This document shows positions 53,501 through 61,407 of a DNA stretch of 64,000 nt, piece after piece (positions within the stretch are counted from its first letter, which is position 1; each line of letters starts with the position of its first letter). The DNA is from Stigmatella erecta (GTDB lineage Bacteria > Myxococcota > Myxococcia > Myxococcales > Myxococcaceae): assembly GCF_900111745.1 (NCBI RefSeq), contig NZ_FOIJ01000020.1, positions 95,724 through 159,723 of the forward strand. The letters are read 5' to 3'. The notes below the pieces were generated by a model. It saw nothing but the letters and a program-made list of their open reading frames with translations, ran no database searches and was not told the origin of the DNA. The position numbers and the translations under genes were made by a program.

Positions 53501-53772
53501 CGGGCGCGCGCATCGACATGACACGCACCCATGGCCGAGCGCCCCAGGGCCTGAGGCGGGTGCAAGCGGTGCCGCGTAACCGGGGCTGCGGCACCACTCG
53601 CAGAAGCATGTAGCTATATCAATTCGTCGTCGGCGTCCGCAGTCGGGCGCAGAAAGATGCGCTGCTTGAGCGCGATCCTGACCCTGCTGTTGTTGTCATG
53701 GATTAACCGTTTACCGCTCGGTGCTTGCTTGAGGCCCTCACACTCATTTGGCGCGGCTTTCGACGTCCAGCG

Positions 53773-53797
53773 GCGGGTTCGATTCCCGCCGCCTCCA
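53773..53797 (+). repeat. Left boundary repeat, tRNA/tmRNA 3'-end sequence
   Basis: 25 bases, identical to 63965-63989. It contains GGTTCGATTCCCGCC (the T arm and loop) followed by GCCTCCA (the 3' acceptor strand and discriminator). A matching 5' acceptor strand (GGAGGCG) is not found at tRNA distance upstream, so this is a 3' fragment, as left by site-specific integration. Confidence 0.6.
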
Positions 53798-53843
53798 ATA
53801 GTTTACTACGTCTTTACGGATGGTTAGCAGCGTCCTCCATCCG

Positions 53844-53861
53844 TGTTGCACGTATGTCGCA
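53844..53861 (+). repeat. 18-base direct repeat near left island end
   Basis: TGTTGCACGTATGTCGCA, identical to 63821-63838. It lies 47 bases inside the left boundary repeat. The paired location near both ends suggests integrase arm-type sites or element ends. Confidence 0.5.
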
Positions 53862-53891
53862 TGCGGGCGCAGAGGGCCGGTCGAGCACCCC

Positions 53892-54131
53892 TGAGCCTGC
53901 CCCGGTTTAGTGGCTCTCCCGCAGTTTGTGTGGATCTTGGGCGACTGCGGACGGCCGCACGAGCGGGGCTCGCCTGCTTGCTGCCTCCGAACCGCACGAA
54001 GTGCGGGAGAGCCACTAAACCGGCTCTCCCGTAGTTTGTGTGGATCCTGGGCTCATGCGGACGGCCGTCCGAGTCGGGCTTGCCTGCTCGCTGCCTCTGA
54101 AGCATACGAAGTGCCGGAGAGCCACCCAATC
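53892..54131. repeat. Two tandem 110-base units with inverted ends
   Basis: Unit 1 (53912-54021) and unit 2 (54022-54131) are similar throughout. Each starts GGCTCTCCCG and ends with the reverse complement (CGGGAGAGCCAC or CCGGAGAGCCAC), so each could fold into a long hairpin or be a MITE. The sequence just before unit 1 (TGAGCCTGCCCCGGTTTAG) belongs to the same repeat and recurs at 58827. No gene is seen between 53798 and 54451. Confidence 0.65.
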
Positions 54132-54451
54132 GGGGCAAGCCCAGGCCAACGTGACCTCCCATGCGTTCTTCACCCCACCCTTTACTACCCAGACTCACCT
54201 CAGCCGAGGACCACCCGACGAAATAACGCCCAATAGACCTAAGTGCTGAAGGGAAAACGAGGCGATAAACATGCCGATTGCCCTACTTCGAAGCGCCTTC
54301 CCCACCTGAAAAAATCGATATCACGCTATTGCAGAACACGTCTGCAAACACCTGCGAGTGCGGGTTGACGCCAGTCTGCAGTGGGGTTACTAATTGAAGA
54401 CCCAGCCAGCCGGTGGGAACTCCTTGGAGGCAGTGTCTCCGAAAGGTTCCA

Positions 54452-54967
54452 ATGAACGACAGGCAACTCCTACATGGCGCGGCCATGACCGAACTCATTA
54501 ACGAGGAGAGCCCGGTCACGATCCACCATCTCGAGAAAACGCATGACTATGCCTACACGTTTCAGCGAATAACAGATGGGCCCAAGGCCGTCCTATTCAA
54601 GTACTCCACCGCAGCGAAGACACCATGGCGATTCGGGTTTTCACCATCCGAAGATGCCGCCATAGAGGCACTCGTCCTTCAGTATAAAGAAACGGCCACC
54701 TTCATCACGCTCATCTGTGGCAAGGACGGGGTTTGCTGCGTGCCCGTGGCGGATCTCCGGTTGGTGATGGGTCCAGGGAAATGGACTGGACTATCACTGT
54801 CGGTTGCCCGCCCACCCGATAGCGGCTACCGACTCAGTGGACCTGGAAAAACCCTACTGCGAAATATCATCCCCAAAAGCGCATGGCCACGGGCCTTGTG
54901 GACCAAAAAACAGACCGCCACCAATTGCGAGGTAGAAAACAATGAGCACGCCTATCCCTCTCCCTGA
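54452..54967 (+). CDS. Unknown 171-residue protein overlapping the Z1 helicase gene
   Basis: The ATG at 54452 follows GAAAGG at good spacing; the product starts MNDRQLLHGAAMTELINEES. I recognise no domain. The central part alternates strands and helices (AVLFKYSTAAKTPWRFGFSP, AAIEALVLQYKETATFITLI, DGVCCVPVADLRLVMG), which suggests a compact alpha/beta domain. The C-terminus is basic, then Asn/Glu-rich. No membrane segment is visible. Its 3' end overlaps the Z1 helicase start by 26 bases, so it is translated with it and probably works with it. GC content is clearly below that of the flanking core genes. Confidence 0.7.
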   Translation: MNDRQLLHGAAMTELINEESPVTIHHLEKTHDYAYTFQRITDGPKAVLFKYSTAAKTPWRFGFSPSEDAAIEALVLQYKETATFITLICGKDGVCCVPVADLRLVMGPGKWTGLSLSVARPPDSGYRLSGPGKTLLRNIIPKSAWPRALWTKKQTATNCEVENNEHAYPSP

Positions 54968-57107
54968 ATCAACCCACATCACGTCAACGGGGGATCTATT
55001 TGAAGAGTACTTAGAAAACATCGCATCAAGCATGGGCGCCACAGCAGCAGCGCAGACCAGGGAAACTGCGATCTCCGTGGTATCAAACTGTGTGTCCGCG
55101 TACGCAGAGGCTTTTGGCGAAGGGAGCGTGGGCAAGAATGCCTCGGGCAAGATCGCTCCGAAATCCCCTGGCGAATCTTCCAAGGTCGCGAACGTCACAG
55201 GGCTTCTCTATGGAAAGGTCCAGAGTGGAAAGACGAATACCTCCATGGCTACGGTAGCATTGGCTCTGGAGAACGGGTTCCGCTGCTTTGTCGTCCTTAC
55301 CTCGGACAATACGTTGCTCGGAACGTTGATCGCAAAGGACTTCAAGGATCAGCTTGCCTCAGGACCGATTGTCTATGACTGGGAGGAGTGGCACACCGAT
55401 CCCAAGGAGTTCGGCAAGCGCATCCGCCAGGACAGCCGCCTCGAAGACACCGGTGTCGTATTCATCACTACCAAGAACACCCATCACCTTAAGAGCCTCT
55501 CCGTCGTGCTCCGAGAAGCTCGGGCTCGCCATTTCCCGGCCCTCATCCTGGACGACGAAGCTGATAACGCAAGCCTCGATACCACCAAAGCCTCCCGCTC
55601 CCGCGGGAACGAGGTTGAGCCCGGAGCGACTTACGCCCGTATCGGCGACATCCGACAAGAGTTAGCAGAACATGTGTATCTTCAAATAACCGCTACTCCG
55701 CAGAGTCTGTTTCTGCAGGCGGTTGATGATCCATGCAAGCCCCGTTTCTGCGTGATGTCGAAGCCAGGAGATGGATACGTCGGCGGCAGCGACTTTTTCT
55801 CAGAGGATTCCGTAATGCAGCGCGAGGTCGATCCCGACGAGTTCGATGCGCTTCGTTCCGGGAAAATAACGGTTGGAACTGGACCAAGGGCACCGCGCGG
55901 CTTGCGTGACGCGCTCACGTTGTTCTTCCTGGGGTGCGCACAAATGCGCTTACAAGATCTAAGCCTGGTTCGCTTTTCATTCTTGGCGCACATCGATATC
56001 ACAAGAGTGAACCATGGGGAGCTTCGAACCGTCATTAACGACCACGTAACCTGGCTCGACAAAGCTCTTCGCGGGAGATTGTCCGCCAGCGACACCAAAG
56101 AGGCGGAAGCCGACCTAGCTCGAGCGTACGAGGATCTAAAGAAGACAACAAAAGGACTGAAGCCGTTGAATGAATTGCGGAAGAGCGTCGAGCGCAGCCT
56201 TCGCAATGTCCGTGCGGAAATCATCAATTCCGACACGGGCGGACAACAGGTCCCATATCAAAATGGACCGAACATTTTTGTCGGCGGAAACCGGCTTAGC
56301 CGCGGCGTCCGGATCGACAACCTCATGGTCACCTATTACGGACGAGATGCAAAGGTCAAGCTGATGGATACAGTGCACCAGCATGCTCGAATGTTTGGCT
56401 ATCGCGAAAAACTCCGGGCGACCACCCGGTTATTTTCGACGCGGACAATCTTGGATTCCTTTAAAATTATTCATGACGCGGACGAGGGCTTGCGCGAGGC
56501 GATTGGCCAGGACCCGACCAACATGGAACTCAAGCCGGTCTGGATCGGTCCTAAGCTGAAGCCGACCCGCGCCAACGTCTTAAACCCTTTTGACTTGGGG
56601 GTGGTTTTGCCTGGGCGAAACATTTATCCCTGGTGCCCAAAATACAAGGTCGCAGACGTAAACTCCCTCACCAAGGAGCTTGATAGCCTTCTTAAGGGAT
56701 ATGAAGAAAAAAAGTACCACGATGTACCCGTGAGCTTTCTCGCCAAACTCCTTGCCTTGACTCCCGGGGAGGAACGGGACGGTTGGATTTGGACCGCTGG
56801 ACGTGTCCGGGAAATCCTACGCGCGTTAGAGGGGTCCAAGATTGGCATCAACCGCGGGCTGCTACATATCTCAACAAGAAAGGGCGCTGGTCACGAAGTC
56901 GAAAGGAAGATAGAAACCCCTACGGATACCGCCGACGGCAAAGACCTCGCACAAGCAAAAAAACTGTATAAGCAGGCTGTACCCATTCTCTTTCTTCGCA
57001 AGCAAAGAGGAGCAAAGGATCCTGATAAATGGGATGATTGCCCATTTTATGCTCCAACGCTTGCATTGCCCCGGGTGAAGTTCGCGTTCATGTTCAGCAA
57101 CGTATAG
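54942..57107 (+). CDS. Z1-domain SF2 helicase-like ATPase
   Basis: A 721-residue protein of the Z1 family, superfamily 2 ATPases. Walker A is YGKVQSGKTN (G91-T98), Walker B is ALILDDEADNAS (about 200-211), motif III is QITATPQSLF (about 248-257), and the Z1 signature is FVGGNRLSRGVRIDNL (447-462) followed by VHQHARMFGYR. All ATPase motifs are intact. Known Z1 proteins occur with paraMORC ATPases and restriction-type nucleases in defence loci. None of those is here; instead there is a 171-residue unknown upstream (26-base overlap) and a PLD nuclease downstream. Lower GC than neighbours points to transfer. A DNA-acting defence role is inferred from family and context. Confidence 0.85.
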   Translation: MSTPIPLPESTHITSTGDLFEEYLENIASSMGATAAAQTRETAISVVSNCVSAYAEAFGEGSVGKNASGKIAPKSPGESSKVANVTGLLYGKVQSGKTNTSMATVALALENGFRCFVVLTSDNTLLGTLIAKDFKDQLASGPIVYDWEEWHTDPKEFGKRIRQDSRLEDTGVVFITTKNTHHLKSLSVVLREARARHFPALILDDEADNASLDTTKASRSRGNEVEPGATYARIGDIRQELAEHVYLQITATPQSLFLQAVDDPCKPRFCVMSKPGDGYVGGSDFFSEDSVMQREVDPDEFDALRSGKITVGTGPRAPRGLRDALTLFFLGCAQMRLQDLSLVRFSFLAHIDITRVNHGELRTVINDHVTWLDKALRGRLSASDTKEAEADLARAYEDLKKTTKGLKPLNELRKSVERSLRNVRAEIINSDTGGQQVPYQNGPNIFVGGNRLSRGVRIDNLMVTYYGRDAKVKLMDTVHQHARMFGYREKLRATTRLFSTRTILDSFKIIHDADEGLREAIGQDPTNMELKPVWIGPKLKPTRANVLNPFDLGVVLPGRNIYPWCPKYKVADVNSLTKELDSLLKGYEEKKYHDVPVSFLAKLLALTPGEERDGWIWTAGRVREILRALEGSKIGINRGLLHISTRKGAGHEVERKIETPTDTADGKDLAQAKKLYKQAVPILFLRKQRGAKDPDKWDDCPFYAPTLALPRVKFAFMFSNV

Positions 57108-57478
57108 GTACCACCACCGAGTGGCAAGGGCGGATGGCTGCACAGCTTCGTGTACACACTGAGCACCGGGCTGTGCAGTCCCCCCAAGAGCATAGACGGA
57201 TAGTGGCTGTTTTGAGGTAGAGGGCTGGTGCAGAGGGGTGGAGGAGGGCCGCGGACGGGTGACACGAGGGCTGTGCGCCGGGTAGTTGGAGACGGGGCAC
57301 GGCGAACTCTTACAAAGCATTCGCGAGCATGTGGTGTGTGCATCACTCCGATTTGTCCAGACGTACGTATTCTGCGAGATGTGCCATTCTCCACCACATG
57401 ACCGTTTCGAGTGAAAAGGACCAGTGAGGACTCCCACGGTTTCATGAGAGAGACGCGGGGCGCAGAGGAGCCAGCAAC
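57108..57478. other. Intergenic gap between Z1 and PLD genes, no gene seen
   Basis: 371 bases with a change back to higher GC within the first 100 bases, which suggests that the Z1 and PLD genes may not have arrived together. Short open frames on both strands lack ribosome sites and codon bias. No clear terminator or promoter can be named. Confidence 0.45.
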
Positions 57479-58810
57479 GTGACCATCCGATTCGTGCATC
57501 CGACGCCAAACGGCAACGCGGGGCAGCACCTTGAGGCCCTATTGGGTAGGGGCACCTCCTCTGCTCAGCTCGTTTTCTGCTACTTCCGAAACGCCGGTCG
57601 CGCACTCCTTGAGCAACATGCGCAACTGCTATCCCAGCGCGACAGCTTCGTGGTCGTGAGCTGCGATGGGGCCACTGACCTCGACGCCGTGGAGGAGCTA
57701 CATCGGTGCATTCCCGGCCACGTGTACATCCATCTCGGATGGGCAACGCCGGAAGAGAAGGGCGGCGGCAGCGCCCTCATGCACTCCAAGATGTGCTTCG
57801 TGAAGGGAACGAGCGGGTATCATGGCTTGTGGGTGGGCAGCCACAACCTCACAGCCAACGCGCTCGCTGGTGCGAACCTCGAGGCAGCGCTGGTGTACGA
57901 GTCCAACAATGCGGAACCGGTATTCGCGGATGCATCGACGCACCTCGCCTTTTGCCGCAACTCCGCAGAGAGCTTCGACCCGAGGAGGCTGGATTTCTAC
58001 CGTTCGCTTCAGGCAGGCGGAACCGAGCCGATCGGCATCCGAGGGTCCATCCTCTGCATCCACGCAGAGGATCACGCCGCGCTCACGCTTCCTGCAGTCG
58101 TGCACATCCGCCTGGAAACGGCGGAATTCGACGACGTCACGAAGACGGACATGCCAGTCCACTTCTTCGTTCATCCGCGCGGCGCGCTCGGCTTCAACGC
58201 AGCCATTACGCCAGCCACGCGAATGTTCGCTGGCACCGTCATTGAGGAGAACAGGACAGAGTTCCATCCGAACGGCGGCTCAGCGTCAGTGCTCCCCCAT
58301 GCGACGCACTGGCTTGAGCTTCGCAGGGTTCCCGAGCTTATTGCCGTGGGTGTTGGGACGTCCGCCCCCGTGAGCCAGGCGGCTGTCCGTCTCCATGAAG
58401 AACTCGACCCTCAGCAGTTCCTCTACTCGGTAAAGCAGCAGAGGATTGAGGCCGAGCCCGTGGCGTTTGAGGGGGCAGGACAGGCGCGTGGCGAGGCACT
58501 TCCAGCCGAAATGCGGCGGCTCTTCACGCAAGACTCGGTGGAGGACTCGCGCCTCTTATTCACGCCACGTCAGCACGTCATGGAGCGAGCGCGCGTGAAC
58601 GTGCTGGCAGGAACACCGGTGCCCGAACGCTTTGCGACTCGACTTGAGCAACCCCAGGGTTTCGAGCTGCCGCGCAGGAGGGAAGCGCGGCGTCGTGAGC
58701 GGCGCGCAGTGCAGGTCGAAATCGTGCGGATGGCCCCGCGCGCGAAGATTGGCTCCTACTTCTTTCGCAGCCGGTTCCGCTTGAGAGCCGACGACGACAT
58801 GATCGAGTAG
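57479..58810 (+). CDS. Phospholipase D-family nuclease
   Basis: A 443-residue protein. The N-terminal 180 residues are a PLD-type phosphodiesterase domain with one HxK motif, LMHSKMCFVKG (H102, K104), followed by WVGSHNLTANAL (N123), the usual HKD arrangement. With only one motif it should act as a dimer, as do the bacterial nucleases of the Nuc/BfiI type. The next about 220 residues are beta-rich and unrecognised. The C-terminus is Arg-rich (RREARRRERRAVQVEIVR), suited to nucleic acid binding. The start is GTG at 57479 (MTIRFVHPTPNGNAGQHLEA). GC content is higher than in the Z1 gene. The partial 44-base repeat and IS66 follow directly. Confidence 0.8.
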   Translation: MTIRFVHPTPNGNAGQHLEALLGRGTSSAQLVFCYFRNAGRALLEQHAQLLSQRDSFVVVSCDGATDLDAVEELHRCIPGHVYIHLGWATPEEKGGGSALMHSKMCFVKGTSGYHGLWVGSHNLTANALAGANLEAALVYESNNAEPVFADASTHLAFCRNSAESFDPRRLDFYRSLQAGGTEPIGIRGSILCIHAEDHAALTLPAVVHIRLETAEFDDVTKTDMPVHFFVHPRGALGFNAAITPATRMFAGTVIEENRTEFHPNGGSASVLPHATHWLELRRVPELIAVGVGTSAPVSQAAVRLHEELDPQQFLYSVKQQRIEAEPVAFEGAGQARGEALPAEMRRLFTQDSVEDSRLLFTPRQHVMERARVNVLAGTPVPERFATRLEQPQGFELPRRREARRRERRAVQVEIVRMAPRAKIGSYFFRSRFRLRADDDMIE

Positions 58811-58826
58811 CAGGCCCTCTGCCCCT

Positions 58827-58870
58827 TGAGCCTGCCCCGGTTTAGTAGCTCTCCCGCACTTCGTGTGGAT
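58827..58870 (+). repeat. Partial third copy of the island repeat, next to IS66
   Basis: 44 bases matching 53892-53935 at all but three positions (GAGCCTGCCCCGGTTTAG ... GTGTGGAT). The similarity stops at GTGTGGAT, 16 bases before the left terminal repeat of IS66, so this copy is truncated. Confidence 0.65.
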
Positions 58871-58965
58871 TACGCAGCGAGAAGCACCGTATCTGTTCGC
58901 CGTGCCCCGTCGTGACGTGAGGCGTGCGGCGTGACACCACCAGGGCTCCCCACGAGGAGGAGACC

Positions 58966-59385
58966 ATGGAGAAGGAGTTGGAGCAGTTCCGGCAAGAGGT
59001 GGAGCGACTGAGGGCCGGGCGGCAGAAAGGCTCGTTGCCCTACCCGGAAGTGCTGAGAGCGTTCGCGGTGCGCTACGTGGCGCACGTGCAGGAGGCGGGC
59101 GGGACGTTTGAGGCCGCAGCCACGGCGCTGGGGGTGTCGAAGCCGACGCTACAAGCGTGGAGAAAGGGCAAGCCCGCAGCACATCGTCGAGCCAGGGCGG
59201 GTGCAGAGGGACATGGGCTGGTACCGGTGGTGGTGTCCGAGCCGAAGAAGCGGGGACGGCCGACGCAGGCGCAGACAGCCGTGGGGCAGGCAGGGAGCTT
59301 GACGGTGGTGGCGCCCAGAGGCTTTCGGGTGGAGGGGTTGAGCCTGGAGGCGGCAGCGCAGTTGCTGCGGAAGCTGGGATGCTGA
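58966..59385 (+). CDS. tnpA: IS66 accessory protein TnpA
   Basis: A 139-residue IS66 OrfA protein with an N-terminal helix-turn-helix: the helix segment ALGVSKPTLQAWRKGKPAA at about residues 52-70. A basic linker (PKKRGRPTQAQ) and a terminal LSLEAAAQLLRKLGC complete the family pattern. It helps the transposase act on the element's ends. GAGGAGGAG precedes the ATG. The stop overlaps the tnpB start by 7 bases. Confidence 0.85.
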   Translation: MEKELEQFRQEVERLRAGRQKGSLPYPEVLRAFAVRYVAHVQEAGGTFEAAATALGVSKPTLQAWRKGKPAAHRRARAGAEGHGLVPVVVSEPKKRGRPTQAQTAVGQAGSLTVVAPRGFRVEGLSLEAAAQLLRKLGC

Positions 59386-59759
59386 CGCTCACTCGAGCGG
59401 TGCGAGTGTTCGCCTATGCCGCGGCGGTGGACATGCGCAAGGGGTTCGATGGGCTGGGGGCCCTGGTAGAGCAGCACCTGGGCGGGCAGCTGCTCCAGGG
59501 AGATGTGTTCCTGTTCGTGGGCCGAAGCCGACGCCGGGCCAAGGTGCTCTACTTCGATGGGACGGGGCTGGTGCTGCTCACCAAGCGCTTGTTTCAAGGC
59601 CGCTTCGCCCGGCCCTGGCCCGAGAAGGGCGAAGCCTCGGTGGAGTTGACGGTGGCCGAGCTGTCGCTGTTCCTGGAGGGCTGCGAGCTGGCAGGACGCT
59701 GGAAGCTGTCGCCTCCTGCCTTCGAGGAAAAAACCCTGGCGGTGGGCCGCACGCCGTAG
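59379..59759 (+). CDS. tnpB: IS66 accessory protein TnpB
   Basis: A 126-residue IS66 OrfB protein. The signature VDMRKGFDGLGALVEQHLG lies near residue 16, followed by FLFVGRSRRRAKVLYFDGTG and LFQGRFARPWP, which define the family. It is required for IS66 transposition, with unknown chemistry. The ATG overlaps the end of tnpA. The C-terminus is slightly longer than usual (LSPPAFEEKTLAVGRTP). Confidence 0.9.
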   Translation: MLTLTRAVRVFAYAAAVDMRKGFDGLGALVEQHLGGQLLQGDVFLFVGRSRRRAKVLYFDGTGLVLLTKRLFQGRFARPWPEKGEASVELTVAELSLFLEGCELAGRWKLSPPAFEEKTLAVGRTP

Positions 59760-59774
59760 CACCTGTAGAGTAGG

Positions 59775-61292
59775 ATGGTGCCGATTGATGAATTGCCAGA
59801 CTTGGACACGGCGAAGCAGGTCGCCCGGCTGCTGCAGGCGGAGAATGAGCGGCTGCACCGGCGATTGGAGCAGCTGGTGGCGGAGCTGGCCCGGCTCAAG
59901 GGCCAGGACGCCCAGGTGCTGTTGCAGCGCGAGCTGGCCAAGCTCCAGGAGCAGCTGGCGCTGATGCAGCAGCGCCTGTACGGCGCCTCCAGCGAGAAGC
60001 GCCCCGTGTCGGCTCCCGAGCCGCCGCCGCAGCGTATGCGGCAGCAGCAGGGCCATGGTCCGCAGGCCCAGCCCGAGCTGCCCGTCCAGGAAGTGGTGCT
60101 GCCGTTGGACCCAGCCGACCCGGTGTGTGGCCTGTGCGGTGGCGCCCTGCACGAGTGGAAGGGACAGACCGAGGACAGCGAGGAAGTCACCGTGGTGGAG
60201 CGCCAGTTCGTGCTGCGCAAGCTGCACCGCCAGAAGTACCGCTGCCCTCAAGGCTGTGCGCCAGTGACGGCGCCCGCTCCGCCACGGCTGGTGGAGGGAG
60301 GCCGCTACTCGGTGGAATTCGCCGTCCACGTGGCCTTGCAGAAGTATGTCTTTCACCTGCCGCTGGCCCGCCAGCAGCGCATGTTCCTGCGCGAAGGCTT
60401 GGGGGTGGAGCGCACCACGTTGTGGGATCAGCTCGAGGCGCTGGCCCGCCACCTCCACAAGAGCTACGAGGCGCTGCTGGCGGAGGTGTTCACCTCACCG
60501 CTCATCCACGCCGATGAGACGCTCTGGTACCTGTTGGACAAGGGCCCCGGCAAGAAATGGTACGCGTGGACGGTGGCCTCGCCGGACGCGGTGTACCACC
60601 GCATCTTCCCCAGCCGCTCGGGTGCCACGGCCAAGATGGTGCTCGGGGACTTCAAGGGTGTCGTCGTGGTGGATGGCTACGCGGCGTACCAGACGGCCAC
60701 CAAGGCCGGAGCCGAGGAGCCCGCGCCAGCCACCCTGGCCTTTTGCTGGGCGCATGTGCGGCGCAAATTCGTGGAGGCCCTGAAGTTCGAGCCGGCCTGT
60801 GAGCACGTGCTGAAGTTCATCGCTCAGCTGTATGCCATTGAAGAAGACCTACCGGACTGGCATGCGCTGGAAGACAAGGTGCAGCAGGGCGCGCTGGCCC
60901 ACCGACTCGCCGTACGCCAGCAGCAGTCGGCGCCGCTCACGGAGCGAATCAAGGCGTGGGCACTGTCTCAGCGGGCCCTGCCCGACAGCACCTTTCGCAA
61001 GGCCCTGGAGTACATGCTGGAACTGTGGAGCGGGCTGACAGTCTTCCTGCTCAACCCGCGGGTGCCGCTGGATAACAACCACGTCGAGCGCCAGATACGG
61101 GACGTGGTGCTGGGCCGCAAGAATCACTACGGCAGCAAGTCCCAGCGCGGCACCGAGGTGGCGGCCCTCTTCTACTCGCTCATCGAGACGGCCAAGCTGC
61201 GCGGCGAGGATCCAGGCGACTACCTGCTGCGCGCAGCCCTGGCCGCCATCGACAATCCGGACGCCATCACCCTGCCTGTCAGCCACGACTGA
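59775..61292 (+). CDS. tnpC: IS66 transposase TnpC (DDE)
   Basis: A 505-residue transposase. An N-terminal coiled coil (LQAENERLHRRLEQLVAELA) comes first, then a CxxC segment (CGLCGGALHEW). The catalytic core includes PLIHADETLWYLLDKG (first D), GVVVVDGYAAY (second D) and DNNHVERQIRDVVLGRKNHY (E). The C-terminal IS66 domain reads SLIETAKLRGEDPGDYLLRA. All acidic residues are present, so the enzyme should be active. A second copy of this C-terminus, in another IS66 remnant, lies at 63441-63548. Confidence 0.95.
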   Translation: MVPIDELPDLDTAKQVARLLQAENERLHRRLEQLVAELARLKGQDAQVLLQRELAKLQEQLALMQQRLYGASSEKRPVSAPEPPPQRMRQQQGHGPQAQPELPVQEVVLPLDPADPVCGLCGGALHEWKGQTEDSEEVTVVERQFVLRKLHRQKYRCPQGCAPVTAPAPPRLVEGGRYSVEFAVHVALQKYVFHLPLARQQRMFLREGLGVERTTLWDQLEALARHLHKSYEALLAEVFTSPLIHADETLWYLLDKGPGKKWYAWTVASPDAVYHRIFPSRSGATAKMVLGDFKGVVVVDGYAAYQTATKAGAEEPAPATLAFCWAHVRRKFVEALKFEPACEHVLKFIAQLYAIEEDLPDWHALEDKVQQGALAHRLAVRQQQSAPLTERIKAWALSQRALPDSTFRKALEYMLELWSGLTVFLLNPRVPLDNNHVERQIRDVVLGRKNHYGSKSQRGTEVAALFYSLIETAKLRGEDPGDYLLRAALAAIDNPDAITLPVSHD

Positions 61293-61407
61293 CGATGGCT
61301 CGCCTGCCCGGGCGGGTCCCCTCATCCCAAGGCCCCGACGGGGCACGGCGAACTGATACGGAGTAAAGGGCGAAGCGCAAATCGTCCGGTTCGAACGGCA
61401 GCAGCCC

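Larger units (their letters stand above)
58887..61361 (+). mobile_element. Complete IS66-family insertion sequence
   Basis: The inverted terminal repeats 58887-58912 and 61336-61361 match at 25 of 26 bases (core GTTCGCCGTGCCCCGTCG). They enclose tnpA, tnpB and tnpC in standard IS66 order, all intact. An 8-base target duplication expected for IS66 is not obvious with these borders, so the exact ends may extend a few bases or the element may have recombined. Confidence 0.88.

Noticed and set aside
53703..53797. A complete tRNA gene at the left island boundary
   Set aside because: The T arm and acceptor 3' strand are present, but no complementary 5' acceptor strand or anticodon arm could be placed within 95 bases. 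It is kept only as a 3'-end repeat.
57047..57529. Minus-strand frame of 160 codons spanning the gap between Z1 and PLD
   Set aside because: It overlaps both flanking genes, has no ribosome site and its composition is Ser/Pro-rich as expected for shadow frames.
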